DNA of 64,000 nucleotides, from NCBI GenBank assembly GCA_964619955.1, contig CAZUJF010000005.1:1-64000 (forward strand), given 5' to 3'. Source of the stretch: JACQFK01 sp964619955 (GTDB lineage: Bacteria; Planctomycetota; MHYJ01; JACPRB01). Below the pieces are notes generated by a model. It was not told where the DNA came from and did not search any database. It saw only the letters and a program-made list of their open reading frames with translations. Below, piece after piece: positions 8,799 through 17,579 of this stretch. The translations under genes and the position numbers were made by a program. The first letter of the stretch is position 1, and the number at the start of each line of letters is the position of its first letter.

Positions 8799-10058
8799 TC
8801 AGTCCCCCCGGAAGCAGTAGAGGTGCGCGTCGCTCCGGAGCAGCAGACGGTTCCGGGCGGCGGCGGGCGAGGCGACGATCCGCTCGCCCAGGCGGGTCTC
8901 CCCGAGCAGCTGGAACTTGTCCTCGATCCGCGCGGCGAAGACCGTGCCGTCCTCCCGCGCCGCGTAGAGGATGCCGCCTGCGATGAGCGGGGAGGCGTAG
9001 TAGCTTCCCGCACCCCGGGGCAGCGCCTCCTGCCACAGCGTCTTTCCGTCCGCGGGGTCGAGGCAGACGACTTCTCCGCGGTGCCGCAGGAGATAGACGC
9101 GGCCCTTGTACGCGGCCGGCGTGGGGACGAAGACGCCGACATCCTCGCGTTTCCAGAGGCGATGGGTCGCGGTCACGTCCCCCGCGCCCCCGAGCCGGAT
9201 GCCGTGCACGCGGGCCTGGCCGGGGCGGTCGTCGCGGCCGACCGGGACGACGACCGTGTCGCCCGCGATCACCGGGGTGGAGATGGCGGGCCAGTAACCG
9301 GTCCCGTCGGGGTTGAAGCCGCCGCAGGACCAGAGGAGCTTCCCGTCGGCGGCATCGTGCGCGCTGAGCAGGTCCGCGCCCCAGAGCAGCAGGGCCGGGC
9401 GGCCCTCGTGCGAGAAGACCAGCGGCGTCGTGTAGCCGTTGTCGTTCTCGACCGGCACCTTGAACGTGCGCGGCTGCTTCCAGCGCAACGCGCCGTCCGC
9501 CTTGTCGAAGGCGGCGACCCAGGATTCGCCGTTGTGCATCCGCGCGAGGATGACGTGGGCGTCCGTGACGACCGGCGAGCTGCCCTGGTCCCAGAAGAGT
9601 TTTTCCGGGCCGAACTGCTCGATGATGTTGAGCTGCCAGCGCAGGCCGCCGTCGAGATCCAGCGCCGCCAGCCGTCCGCTGCGGAAGTAGACGAAGAGGC
9701 TGCGTCCGTCCGTGGCGGGCGACGCGTTGCAGCTGGAGCCGAGCGTCTTGTGTTTCGCCGCGCTCTGCGCCCCGAGCCGCGTCTCCCAGAGGGGGTTGCC
9801 CGAGAGGTCGAAGGCGAGCGCGGCATCCTGCCCCTCGGAGGAGGAGCTCAGGTAGATGCGGTCTTTCAAAAGGAGGGGTGTCGAGCCGCCTTTCCCCGGC
9901 AGCTTGATCTTCCAGGAGGGCGCCTCCCATTTGGAGGGATAGGATCCCGTCTCGACGCTCCCCGTCGCCTGCGGGCCGCGCCAGTGCGACCAGTCCTCCT
10001 GGGCCTGCAGGACCGGGGCGGCAGCAAGGAGACCGAGGAGCAGGGCGGAGCGGTGCAT
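8799..10058 (-). CDS. BamB-like PQQ beta-propeller protein
   Basis: 419 aa. The signal peptide (MHRSALLLGLLAAAPVLQAQ) is followed by DWSHWRGPQATG, the common opening of planctomycete 'outer membrane protein assembly factor BamB family/PQQ-like' proteins. Repeated blades end in 'G.....W' (LAFDLSGNPLWE, LSAHDAADGKLLW, VCLDPADGKTLWQ). The start follows the upstream lipoprotein stop by only 6 nt and lacks a clear ribosome-binding site, so translation is probably coupled. True BamB function is not demonstrated by sequence; the family also includes secreted proteins of unknown role. It faces the LamG gene tail to tail, 5 nt apart. Confidence 0.85.
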   Translation of the reverse strand: MHRSALLLGLLAAAPVLQAQEDWSHWRGPQATGSVETGSYPSKWEAPSWKIKLPGKGGSTPLLLKDRIYLSSSSEGQDAALAFDLSGNPLWETRLGAQSAAKHKTLGSSCNASPATDGRSLFVYFRSGRLAALDLDGGLRWQLNIIEQFGPEKLFWDQGSSPVVTDAHVILARMHNGESWVAAFDKADGALRWKQPRTFKVPVENDNGYTTPLVFSHEGRPALLLWGADLLSAHDAADGKLLWSCGGFNPDGTGYWPAISTPVIAGDTVVVPVGRDDRPGQARVHGIRLGGAGDVTATHRLWKREDVGVFVPTPAAYKGRVYLLRHRGEVVCLDPADGKTLWQEALPRGAGSYYASPLIAGGILYAAREDGTVFAARIEDKFQLLGETRLGERIVASPAAARNRLLLRSDAHLYCFRGD

Positions 10059-10064
10059 GAGGGA

Positions 10065-10376
10065 TTAATTCGGCCGGGCTTCCTCGGTGCGGTCGGCCTC
10101 GGTGGCGAGCACCCTCGTGCTGTTGAAGTTGAAGACGACCCGGCCGACGCCGCGGTAGTACCACACCGGGCATTCCTCGTCGTAGTGGAAGGACTTGCGC
10201 CACCAGCCGTTGGCCTTGAACTGAGGCTTCCCGAGGACCTTCACGACCTCGGCGGGGCCGTCCTGTCGCGGCGTGATGCCCGCGATGGGCCCTTCGTCGG
10301 GACGCCAGTCGCCGGGCGGGGTGTCCAGAATGCACGATGAAAGCCCCAGGGCCAGGATCGCGGCGAAGATGCGCAT
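10065..10376 (-). CDS. Small lipoprotein, BamE/OmlA-like
   Basis: 103 aa; the ATG at 10376 is chosen because GAGGAG lies 7 nt upstream. A lipobox (LGLSSC) predicts a lipid-anchored Cys near residue 15. The mature part (VVKVLGKPQF...WWRKSFHYDEECPVWYYRGVGRVVFNFNSTRVLA) has the layout of SmpA/OmlA (BamE-like) proteins: a GxP turn, a Tyr/Trp strand, then a beta-strand ending in V.FN...V. The next gene is a BamB-like propeller, 6 nt away, which supports an envelope role. Similarity is by pattern only, so the BamE assignment is tentative. Confidence 0.7.
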   Translation of the reverse strand: MRIFAAILALGLSSCILDTPPGDWRPDEGPIAGITPRQDGPAEVVKVLGKPQFKANGWWRKSFHYDEECPVWYYRGVGRVVFNFNSTRVLATEADRTEEARPN

Positions 10377-10394
10377 GGCGATACTCCTCAACGG

Positions 10395-12158
10395 CTACGT
10401 CTTAATACACCGGCGACGGAGCAGAAACAGAAGGGCGAATTCGATTCCGAGCAGCCCGCAGCCGCCGCCCCCGCCTCCTCCTCCTCCGCCCGCGGCCGGG
10501 GGAGGCGGCGTGTAGTCCACCGTGAGCACGGCGGCGCTGCTGTTGCCGGCGGCGTCCTGCGCCGTGACCGTGACCGCGTTCTGGCCCGTCTGCAGGGGGA
10601 TGCTCGCCGTCCAGGCCGTGAGCGTCCCGCCCGCCAGGCCGGCCTGGCCGCGGTCCGTCACCCAGCTGACTTGCGTCACCGCGACGTTGTCCGACGCCGA
10701 CCCCGTCAGGGCGAAGGGCGTGGCGGAGGTCGAGAACGTGGGCAGGGTCGTGGGCGTGAGGATGGAGATCGCAGGAGCGGTCGTGTCGCCCCCGCCGCCG
10801 CCGGGGGCGGTCACCGTGACCACGGTGCTCGAGTACGCCCTCGGGCCCTCGTTCGGTCCCGTGGGGACGATGACCTCGAAATCGTCGCCGATGAAGTCCG
10901 TGAGTTCGTCCAGATCGGCCAGGCGGCCGTCCGATCCCGCCGACATCCTCCAGTTGCCGCCGTTGTCGGCGACGAACATGCCGTATTTCTTGAGCGCGAG
11001 GGCGATGGCCTTCGGGTGCGGGCTCATGGCGGCGATCAGGTTGTTCACGCGCGTCGAGTTCTTCAGCCGGAAGCGCTCCCCCATGCGCGGACGAAAGGCC
11101 TCTGTGTGCGATGACGTCTTATGCGTCGCGGGATAGACGTAGGAGCCGCGCGTGCTGCTGAACGTCACGCGCAGGGCGTGTTCGACCATGCCGCGGGCGC
11201 ATTCGTCGTAGCGGGGGATCGAAGGGAGGATCGGCAGGCCCGCGGCGTCGGCCGAGGTGTAGGTGTCGGGCCGCAGCGTGTTGGTTCTGAAGTTGAACGT
11301 GGCTTCGTTGGTCGCCGACCAGTTGAAGGACCCGTCGCGCCTCAGCTCCCAGAACTCGAAGATCTTCCCGTTGACGGCGTCGAGCAGGCTGCCGTGGCGG
11401 TCGCCGAGGATGACGGGATTGTTGAGCTGGCTGTTGGCCAGGCTGCGCGTGTCGTCGATATCCCAGCCCTCGATGGGCGTTCCGTCGGGGATCGGATAGG
11501 GTCCCGGATCCGACTCGTCCACGTAATCCGGATCCAGCGGGACGACCTTGGTCGCCTGGGCCGCCGGCACGATGACGAAGTTCATGTCCCGGTTGAGGGC
11601 GAGACGGGTGCTGGACCCGAGGAACGTGATCATCAGGTCGCTGTTGGGGTCGACGGGGCGCTGGGAGATGTCCTCGTTCCAGGGGTTGTTGGCCGGCATC
11701 AGCTGGAGGGCGCTCATCACGGCATCCGCCTGGGTCGTGTTCCAGAGGAGGGGTCCGCCGATCGCCGGCAGGCTGCCGAGCGTCCGCCCCTCGTGATTCG
11801 TGGTGGAAGGAGGCAGGCCCAGCCAGGCGCCGCCGGTCGGACTGTGGAGGCGGACCATGAAGACCTTGTTCACGAGCGTGTTGTTGAGGATCGTGATCGA
11901 AATGTTCTTGTTGGCGGTTTCCGCATTCGCCCAGGACAGCGTGCCGGTCTTCGCGACGTAGTCCGTGCCCGCGATCGCGGTGCCGTTGACGGTCTCGTAG
12001 CTGCAGCCCACCGCGCCGGAGGAGCCCACGGTGCGCGTCACCGGGATCGTGACGGAACCGCCCGCCGCGCTGACGCTGAACGTGGCGGACGAGACCTGCA
12101 GCGAGCCGGGCTCCGGGGAGGGGGCCTGGAGCGCGGCCAGGAGGAGGATCAGGCTCAT
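10395..12158 (-). CDS. Secreted Calx-beta protein with a C-terminal sorting-signal-like tail
   Basis: 587 aa; ATG at 12158 behind GGAGGG. After a short signal peptide, residues about 20-115 are a Calx-beta domain (YETVNGTAIAGTDYVAKTGTL...NKNISITILNN). Residues about 125-450 form a conserved region of unknown function seen in other secreted bacterial proteins (NPWNEDISQRPVDPNSD, DESDPGPYPIP, TSADAAGLPILP, KYGMFVADNGGNWRMS). An Ig-like domain (about 465-550) follows. The C-terminus has a poly-Gly run, Cys-Gly, a hydrophobic stretch and RRR. That tripartite arrangement resembles GlyGly-CTERM or MYXO-CTERM sorting signals, suggesting cleavage and surface anchoring. Its exact class is unclear. Confidence 0.8.
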   Translation of the reverse strand: MSLILLLAALQAPSPEPGSLQVSSATFSVSAAGGSVTIPVTRTVGSSGAVGCSYETVNGTAIAGTDYVAKTGTLSWANAETANKNISITILNNTLVNKVFMVRLHSPTGGAWLGLPPSTTNHEGRTLGSLPAIGGPLLWNTTQADAVMSALQLMPANNPWNEDISQRPVDPNSDLMITFLGSSTRLALNRDMNFVIVPAAQATKVVPLDPDYVDESDPGPYPIPDGTPIEGWDIDDTRSLANSQLNNPVILGDRHGSLLDAVNGKIFEFWELRRDGSFNWSATNEATFNFRTNTLRPDTYTSADAAGLPILPSIPRYDECARGMVEHALRVTFSSTRGSYVYPATHKTSSHTEAFRPRMGERFRLKNSTRVNNLIAAMSPHPKAIALALKKYGMFVADNGGNWRMSAGSDGRLADLDELTDFIGDDFEVIVPTGPNEGPRAYSSTVVTVTAPGGGGGDTTAPAISILTPTTLPTFSTSATPFALTGSASDNVAVTQVSWVTDRGQAGLAGGTLTAWTASIPLQTGQNAVTVTAQDAAGNSSAAVLTVDYTPPPPAAGGGGGGGGGGCGLLGIEFALLFLLRRRCIKT

Positions 12159-12200
12159 CCCTCCATGATAGCGGATCCGGCCGCCTCCCTCGAATCATCC

Positions 12201-12236
12201 TTGACTCTACATCTCCATTCAGTATTCTGCATACAG
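12201..12236 (+). promoter_or_regulatory. Predicted promoter and operator of the GntR-ThuA operon
   Basis: TTGACT (12201-12206) and TATTCT (12223-12228) are separated by 16 nt and match sigma-70 boxes. The palindrome CTGCATACAG (12227-12236) overlaps the end of the -10 box. That is a plausible autoregulatory site for the FCD-type GntR regulator encoded 47 nt downstream, since such regulators bind short palindromes of this kind. Prediction from sequence only. Confidence 0.45.
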
Positions 12237-12282
12237 CACGCGGAGTGCATTAGAATTCGGGTTTCCCCTAGGAGAAGGCCGG

Positions 12283-12957
12283 ATGCCGCCTGAAACAAGA
12301 CGCCTGTCCCGGACGTTTCTGGTCCAGTCCGCCTATGAGGCCATCCTCGACCGGGTCCTCTCCGGCGCCCTGCCCAGCGGCACCGTCGTGAGCGAAGTCG
12401 AACTCGCCCGCAGCCTCGGCGTCAGCCGGACGCCCGTCCATCTCGCCGTCACGCAACTGGCCCGCGAAGGGCTCGTCGAACATCGCGCCGGACTCAAACC
12501 CCGGGTCGCCCGCTTCGGCAAAGAGGACCTCGTCGAGATCTACGAGATGCGCCTGCTCCTCGAAACCGCGGCCGTCGAACGCGCCGCCGAACACCTCGAC
12601 CCCAAAGTGCTGGCGGAGCTCCTGCGGGGCGCGGAACAGCTCATCGGCGACGCGTCGGAGTCGGCCTCCTGGATCCGGAAGACCCTGGATTTCGACGTCG
12701 AATTCCACGACGCCCTGGCCTCGGCGGGCGGCAACCGGCGGCTCCGCGAGGAGATCGCGAAGTACCGGCTCCTGGTCCGCGCCTTCTGCCGCATGACCGC
12801 GGACGCCAAGACCCTGCTCGCGGCCCTGAAGGAACACCTCGCGGTACTCAAGGCCCTTCAAGGACGCAATCCCGCCATCGCCTGCCAGGCCATGGCGCGC
12901 CACATCCAGAACCGCCTCGACGCCGTCCTCGAAAAGCTCTATCCGGAGATCGTATGA
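12283..12957 (+). CDS. GntR/FadR-family regulator with FCD domain
   Basis: 224 aa; ATG at 12283 with AGGAG 8 nt upstream. Residues about 15-75 are the winged helix (AYEAILDRVLSGALPSGTVVSE...LARSLGVSRTPVHLAVTQLAREGLVE). Residues about 85-215 are the all-helical FCD effector domain with the expected opening (EIYEMRLLLETAAVERAA) and FDVEFHDALASAGGN; a His near the end (ARHI) fits the metal/ligand site of the fold. Such regulators are usually repressors released by a sugar acid or other carboxylate. The stop overlaps the next ATG (ATGA), so it probably controls the large ThuA gene. The ligand cannot be read from the sequence. Confidence 0.9.
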   Translation: MPPETRRLSRTFLVQSAYEAILDRVLSGALPSGTVVSEVELARSLGVSRTPVHLAVTQLAREGLVEHRAGLKPRVARFGKEDLVEIYEMRLLLETAAVERAAEHLDPKVLAELLRGAEQLIGDASESASWIRKTLDFDVEFHDALASAGGNRRLREEIAKYRLLVRAFCRMTADAKTLLAALKEHLAVLKALQGRNPAIACQAMARHIQNRLDAVLEKLYPEIV

Positions 12958-15900
12958 ACGGCTTGCTGCTGGCGCTGCTGCTGGCGGTCCCGGTCCAGGA
13001 ACGGCCGAAGAAGGTCGTCCTGCTCGCCGGCCCGCTGGACACCCACCCGCGCGACACCCACGAATACGAACGCAACATCCTGCTCCTGCGCCACTGTCTC
13101 GCGCAGTCGCCACTGTTCAAGCAGGTAAACATTGAGACGCACTTCAACGGCTGGCCGGCCGATCCCGCGACGCTCGACGACGCCGACACGATCTTCATGA
13201 CCTCGGGGGGTTGCGACCGCCGCCTCGAGGACCACCCGCTCTACGTCGGCGAACGCCTGGCCGTCCTCGGCCGGCAGATGAAGCGCGGCTGCGGCGTCAT
13301 CTTCTTCCATTGGAGCACCTTCCATCCGGCGAAACACCACGACGCGATCACCGAATGGGCGGGCGGCTATTTCGACTACGAGACGGGCCCCGGCGCGAAC
13401 AAGTGGTACTCGCGCATCCAGACCAAGGAGTGGATGACGGCGATCGGCGCGCCCGGACATCCCGTCGCGCGCGGCGTGAAGCCGTTCAAGCTCAAGGAGG
13501 AGTTCTACTCCCGTATCCGCTTCCGCGAGGAGGATTCCCGGCTCACGCACGTGCTGCTGCAGGAGGCGGGGGACGTCCGGGCGAACTCCGTCGGCTGGGC
13601 CGTCGAGCGCGCCGACGGCGGCCGCGGCTTCGGATTCACGGGCGGGCATTTCTACGCCAACTGGTGGAACGAGGACTACCGCCGCCTCATCCTCAACGCG
13701 ATTGCGTGGACCGCGAAGCTCGAGGTTCCCGCGGAGGGCGTGGGCCCCACGCTCGAGCCGCTCGTGAGGACCCTGATCCTCACCGGCCACAATCATCCGG
13801 CCCACGACTGGAAGACGACGACGCCGGCGCTGCTCGGCGTCCTCGAGCGCGACCCGCGGCTCCGGGTGGATGTCTGCGAGGATCCCGCGGAACTCGCGAC
13901 GCGTCTCGAAAACGTCGATCTGCTCGTGCTCAACTACAACAACTGGGACCAGCCCGGACTGAGCGAGCCTGCGAAGGCGGGGCTGCTCAAGTTCCTCGCG
14001 CGGGGCGGGGGACTCTCGGTGATCCACTTCGCCAACGGAGCGTGGAACAAGACCCTGCCCGCGAAGGATTCGGAGTGGGAGGAGTACCGCGCGCGGCTCG
14101 TGCGCCGGGCCTGGATGCATCCGGACAGCACCCACGACGCGTTCGGGACCTTCCGAGTCGAGATCCCGCCCCTGAAGCACGAGATCATCGAGGGATTGAA
14201 AGCCTTCGACACCGTCGATGAGCTTTATGTGAAGCAGGGCGGAGAGCTGCCGATCGAGCCGCTGGCGTTTGCGCGCTCGAAGATCACGGGCAAGGACGAG
14301 CCTCTCGCCTGGGCCTACGAGATCGGGACGGCCCGGGCCTTCCAGACGCTGCTCGGTCATTCGGCGGAGTCGATCCGCAAGGCGGGCGATCTGATCCGCC
14401 GCGGTTCCGTCTGGGCGGCGCGCCGCGGTCCGCTCGAGTTTGATCCCCCCGCGCTTCCCGAGCAAGTTCTTCAGCGTCCCGGCGCGTGGAAGCCCAAGCC
14501 CTCGGAGAAGAAGTCCCAGGTGCTGCCGTCTGATCCCGGCATGGACGGGGGCAAGGGCGGCCATTGGGGCATGAAGGGTGAGAAGGACTGGGCGGACGCG
14601 CGGTGGAGCCAGATGGACACGGGGCCGTTCATGTCCTCGTCGCTCAAGACGCCCGGCGGCGCGGTTCCGCGTGCGATCTCGATCCGCCTCCCCGACGGCG
14701 GGGTCTGTTTTGATGCCGACGCGCTCGGGGTCCGGGCCTCGTGGAGCGGCGCCTTCCTCGCGTTCAGTCCCACGCGCTACGGTCTGATCGAGATGCCCCG
14801 CATCGGGGGCGACGTGCGGCAGTCCGCCCCCGCGGGCCCTCTTTGGAACGAGGCGGGAACCTACAAGGGGCTGTTCCTGCACGGCTCCCGCGTGGTGCTC
14901 ACGTACGAGGTCGGCGGCACGCCGGTGTTGGAATTGCCGGAGCTGCAATCGAGGACCTGGAAGTTCGGGCCTCGCCCGAAGGCGCTGACGCTGGCCTTGG
15001 TCGAGGGCCCGCTGGACGCGGCCGTCAGCGGTCCCGCATCGTTGCGTCGCGACGGATCGCGGCTCTATCTGGACATCCCGGCGGGAGAGAGCGCCGTCCT
15101 CATCAAGGTCGGCCCGACGAAGTCCGAGCCCGAAGATCCCGAGTTGCTCACGAAGGGCGCGCCGGGACGCTGGGAGGCCCAGCCGCCGCTCAAGGGACAG
15201 CTGGGCCGCGAGCCGGGTCCCTACGTCCTCGACACCGTCCCGGTCCCGTTCGTAAATCCTTGGAAGGCGCTGCTCTTCCTCACGGGCCTGGACTTCTTCG
15301 AGAACGGGGACGCCGCGGTCTGCACGGTGCACGGCGACGTCTGGCGCGTGAGCGGGATCGACGCGACGCTGGCGGCAGTCCGTTGGAAGCGGATGGCGAC
15401 GGGCCTCTTCCAGCCGCTGGGCTTGCGGATCGTCGACGGTCTCGTCCATGTGCTCGGCCGCGACCGGATCACGAGGCTGCGGGACCTGAACGGCGACGGC
15501 GAGGCGGACGTCTATGAAAGCCTGGCGCCGCTGGGGATGACGTCGCTGGGCGGGCACGATTATGCGGCCGGCCTGGAGAGCGACGCGGAGGGCAACTTCT
15601 ACTACGTGGATCCGAAGGGGCTGCATCAGGTGTCCCGCGACGGCGCGCGGCATCGCACGATTGCGTCGGGCTGGCGCAATCCGATCGCGCTGTCCCGTTC
15701 AGCGGACGGCACGCTGACGGTGTCGCCGCAGGAGGGGGAATGGACGCCGGCCTCCTCGATCACGATCGCGCGGGAAGGCGGCTGGTACGGCTACGGCGGA
15801 CCGCGTCCCGCCCCGGAGCGTCCGCTGGGCTACGACGTGCCGCTCTGCTGGATCCCCCGCGGCGTGGACAACTCGACGGGCGGCCAGGCCTGGGTCGAGA

Positions 15901-16517
15901 GCGAACGCTGGGGTCCTTTGAATGGCCAGCTGCTGAGTTTCTCGTTCGGGCAGAGTTCGATGATGCTGGTGCTGCGGGAGCAGGTGGGCGGGCTCTGGCA
16001 GGGCGGCGTGGTCCCGTTCCGGCTGAGCTTCGCGTCCGGCGCCGTGCGCGGCCGCTTCTCGCCCGCCGACGGCCAGCTCTACGTCGTGGGCACGAAGGGC
16101 TGGGTGACGAACGCGGTGCGGGACGGCTGTCTGCAGCGGGTGCGCTACACGGGGGCGCCCGTCGTGCTGCCCGTGGCGATGAAGACGCTGCCGGGGGCGC
16201 TGAAGCTGACGTTCTCGGCGCCGCTCGAGCGCGAGACGGCGGAGAGCACGGACCGCTGGGCGGCCGAGATGTGGAACTACGTTTATGCGGCGGCCTACGG
16301 CTCGAAGGAGTACTCGGTGTTGCAGTCCGGGGTGGAGGGCCACGACGAGCTGGAGCTCGCGGCCGCCGCGCTTTCAGAGGACGGGCTCACGGTGACGCTG
16401 AAGCTTCCCTCGCTGCGGCCGGTGATGCAGCTGCGCATGCGCTACAACCTGCGCTCCGCCGCCGGCGCCCCGGTGAAGGGCGAGCTTTCCGCGACGATCC
16501 ACCGGGTGGGGGGCTGA
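12954..16517 (+). CDS. Large secreted protein: two ThuA domains, DUF6797-like region, beta-propeller
   Basis: 1187 aa. A short signal peptide (MNGLLLALLLAVPVQ) precedes a ThuA-like domain (about 18-260: VVLLAGPLDTHP, MTSGGCDRRLEDHP, GCGVIFFHW, GFGFTGGHFYANW). A second ThuA copy follows (about 280-470: RTLILTGHNHPAHDWKTTTPALL, VLNYNNWDQPG, GGGLSVIHFANGAW). Residues about 520-640 contain GGHWGMKGEKDWADARW, the DUF6797 pattern, and about 790-1110 a propeller of the type found in planctomycete membrane-bound dehydrogenase-like proteins (LRDLNGDGEADVYES). No CxxCH haem motif is present. ThuA has a class-I glutamine amidotransferase-like fold and is tied to sugar use (trehalose utilisation), with unknown chemistry. 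It is coupled by ATGA to the GntR gene. Confidence 0.85.
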   Translation: MNGLLLALLLAVPVQERPKKVVLLAGPLDTHPRDTHEYERNILLLRHCLAQSPLFKQVNIETHFNGWPADPATLDDADTIFMTSGGCDRRLEDHPLYVGERLAVLGRQMKRGCGVIFFHWSTFHPAKHHDAITEWAGGYFDYETGPGANKWYSRIQTKEWMTAIGAPGHPVARGVKPFKLKEEFYSRIRFREEDSRLTHVLLQEAGDVRANSVGWAVERADGGRGFGFTGGHFYANWWNEDYRRLILNAIAWTAKLEVPAEGVGPTLEPLVRTLILTGHNHPAHDWKTTTPALLGVLERDPRLRVDVCEDPAELATRLENVDLLVLNYNNWDQPGLSEPAKAGLLKFLARGGGLSVIHFANGAWNKTLPAKDSEWEEYRARLVRRAWMHPDSTHDAFGTFRVEIPPLKHEIIEGLKAFDTVDELYVKQGGELPIEPLAFARSKITGKDEPLAWAYEIGTARAFQTLLGHSAESIRKAGDLIRRGSVWAARRGPLEFDPPALPEQVLQRPGAWKPKPSEKKSQVLPSDPGMDGGKGGHWGMKGEKDWADARWSQMDTGPFMSSSLKTPGGAVPRAISIRLPDGGVCFDADALGVRASWSGAFLAFSPTRYGLIEMPRIGGDVRQSAPAGPLWNEAGTYKGLFLHGSRVVLTYEVGGTPVLELPELQSRTWKFGPRPKALTLALVEGPLDAAVSGPASLRRDGSRLYLDIPAGESAVLIKVGPTKSEPEDPELLTKGAPGRWEAQPPLKGQLGREPGPYVLDTVPVPFVNPWKALLFLTGLDFFENGDAAVCTVHGDVWRVSGIDATLAAVRWKRMATGLFQPLGLRIVDGLVHVLGRDRITRLRDLNGDGEADVYESLAPLGMTSLGGHDYAAGLESDAEGNFYYVDPKGLHQVSRDGARHRTIASGWRNPIALSRSADGTLTVSPQEGEWTPASSITIAREGGWYGYGGPRPAPERPLGYDVPLCWIPRGVDNSTGGQAWVESERWGPLNGQLLSFSFGQSSMMLVLREQVGGLWQGGVVPFRLSFASGAVRGRFSPADGQLYVVGTKGWVTNAVRDGCLQRVRYTGAPVVLPVAMKTLPGALKLTFSAPLERETAESTDRWAAEMWNYVYAAAYGSKEYSVLQSGVEGHDELELAAAALSEDGLTVTLKLPSLRPVMQLRMRYNLRSAAGAPVKGELSATIHRVGG

Positions 16518-16571
16518 GATCGCGCTGAAAGCGCCTTTCCCCAGCGGACTTCTCGCCTATGATGGACGAGC

Positions 16572-17003
16572 ATGCTCCGCCTGCTTGGTGTCGGATTCCT
16601 GCTTAGTCTGCTTGCAGCATCGTTTTTCGCCCTCACCGGGCAATCTCATAAGGGCATTGAAGAAACCTTAAGCCGAGGGCCAGACGGTTCTATTGGCATG
16701 GGTTTCGCCATGGCATCGATGCCGCCGATCAAAGTGAATCCACCCTTTCAAAATCTCGCCTCGCCCGGCGACCGAATCGAATACTACGAGAGCATGATCA
16801 TCTTGGGGGTGACGGTAATCCGGTGTTTCCAGGCCCGTCTCATCCGGGACGGGCGGGAACTTGCGCGCTGGAACGACACGGCTCTTCACCCTATGGTGAT
16901 CATGATGCTCGGCGCGCTCATTCCCTTCGGGCTTTCCGTCGTGGTGGCTCTGTGCTGGCGCAGTGCCGCGGGACGAAAGGCCTCTGCCCTCAGGTCATCT
17001 TAG
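16572..17003 (+). CDS. Small membrane protein of unknown function
   Basis: 143 aa. One N-terminal hydrophobic segment (about 2-22) and a second (about 108-128) flank an external region of about 85 residues; a short basic tail follows (RSAAGRKASALRSS). No known domain is recognised. The base composition and codon use look clearly less GC-rich than those of the neighbouring ThuA and DUF genes (many TT, AT and AA-ending codons), suggesting acquisition from elsewhere. Its 3' end overlaps the convergent zeta-toxin gene by 9 nt. I see no good ribosome-binding site before the ATG (GACGAGC only). Confidence 0.65.
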   Translation: MLRLLGVGFLLSLLAASFFALTGQSHKGIEETLSRGPDGSIGMGFAMASMPPIKVNPPFQNLASPGDRIEYYESMIILGVTVIRCFQARLIRDGRELARWNDTALHPMVIMMLGALIPFGLSVVVALCWRSAAGRKASALRSS

Positions 17004-17579
17004 AAGCCGGCGCAGCCAGGCAGGCTGGAGCTCCGGGCGCGTCACGAGCATCCCCGCTTCGAAGGCCGCCACCTGATGGAACGGATGCCGCATATCGCTA
17101 TTGTCGAAGACCAGGACATGGGGCAATTCCCGGAGGGCGCGCTTCAGGTTGGCCAGGCTTCGCGGGAAGCGAGCCCTCAATTTTTCGTCGGGCACGTCGT
17201 GTCCTCCCTGGGAGACCCGCATCGCGACGCGCTCCTCCGATAAACGCCATGTCTCCAGCGCGATGAAGCAAAGCACCACGGTGTACCCCGCTGCGGCCGC
17301 TTCCTTCAGGAAGCCCACCTTGGCCCCCGCAGGGTCTGAGAAGACAGTCTCGAAGACGAAACTCTCCCGTTGTGCCAGCAGGATCCGGCGGACGGCCTCG
17401 GCGGCGTCCGCCGCGGCGTAGGCCTCGAGATCCAGCTCATGGGCCAGGACGTCGGCATTCACGAAGCGGAGGCCTGCAGCCTGAAGGTGTGCATGGTAGA
17501 ACGTGGTCTTGCCCGCCCCATTAGGGCCCGCCACGGCCACGATGAGGGGCCGTTGGTCGAAGATCCCGCTTTTGTTCAA
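16995..17579 (-). CDS. Zeta-toxin family P-loop kinase
   Basis: 194 aa from a TTG at 17579, which overlaps the antitoxin stop as TTGA; no ATG lies suitably near. Walker A is GPNGAGKTT (about 18-26), followed by the family features FYHAHLQAAGLRFVNADVLA, an 'ESFVFETVFS' strand and VVLCFIALET. Zeta toxins phosphorylate UDP-N-acetylglucosamine and so block cell-wall synthesis, though many chromosomal relatives have other or unknown substrates. The partner upstream is a ParD-like antitoxin rather than a classical epsilon. Start choice is uncertain (a GTG a few codons later is possible); the family call is firm. Confidence 0.85.
   Translation of the reverse strand: MNKSGIFDQRPLIVAVAGPNGAGKTTFYHAHLQAAGLRFVNADVLAHELDLEAYAAADAAEAVRRILLAQRESFVFETVFSDPAGAKVGFLKEAAAAGYTVVLCFIALETWRLSEERVAMRVSQGGHDVPDEKLRARFPRSLANLKRALRELPHVLVFDNSDMRHPFHQVAAFEAGMLVTRPELQPAWLRRLLR

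Noticed and set aside
16522..16534. GCGCT-GAA-AGCGC hairpin after the ThuA gene
   Set aside because: Only 5 bp and no T-run; too weak to call a terminator.
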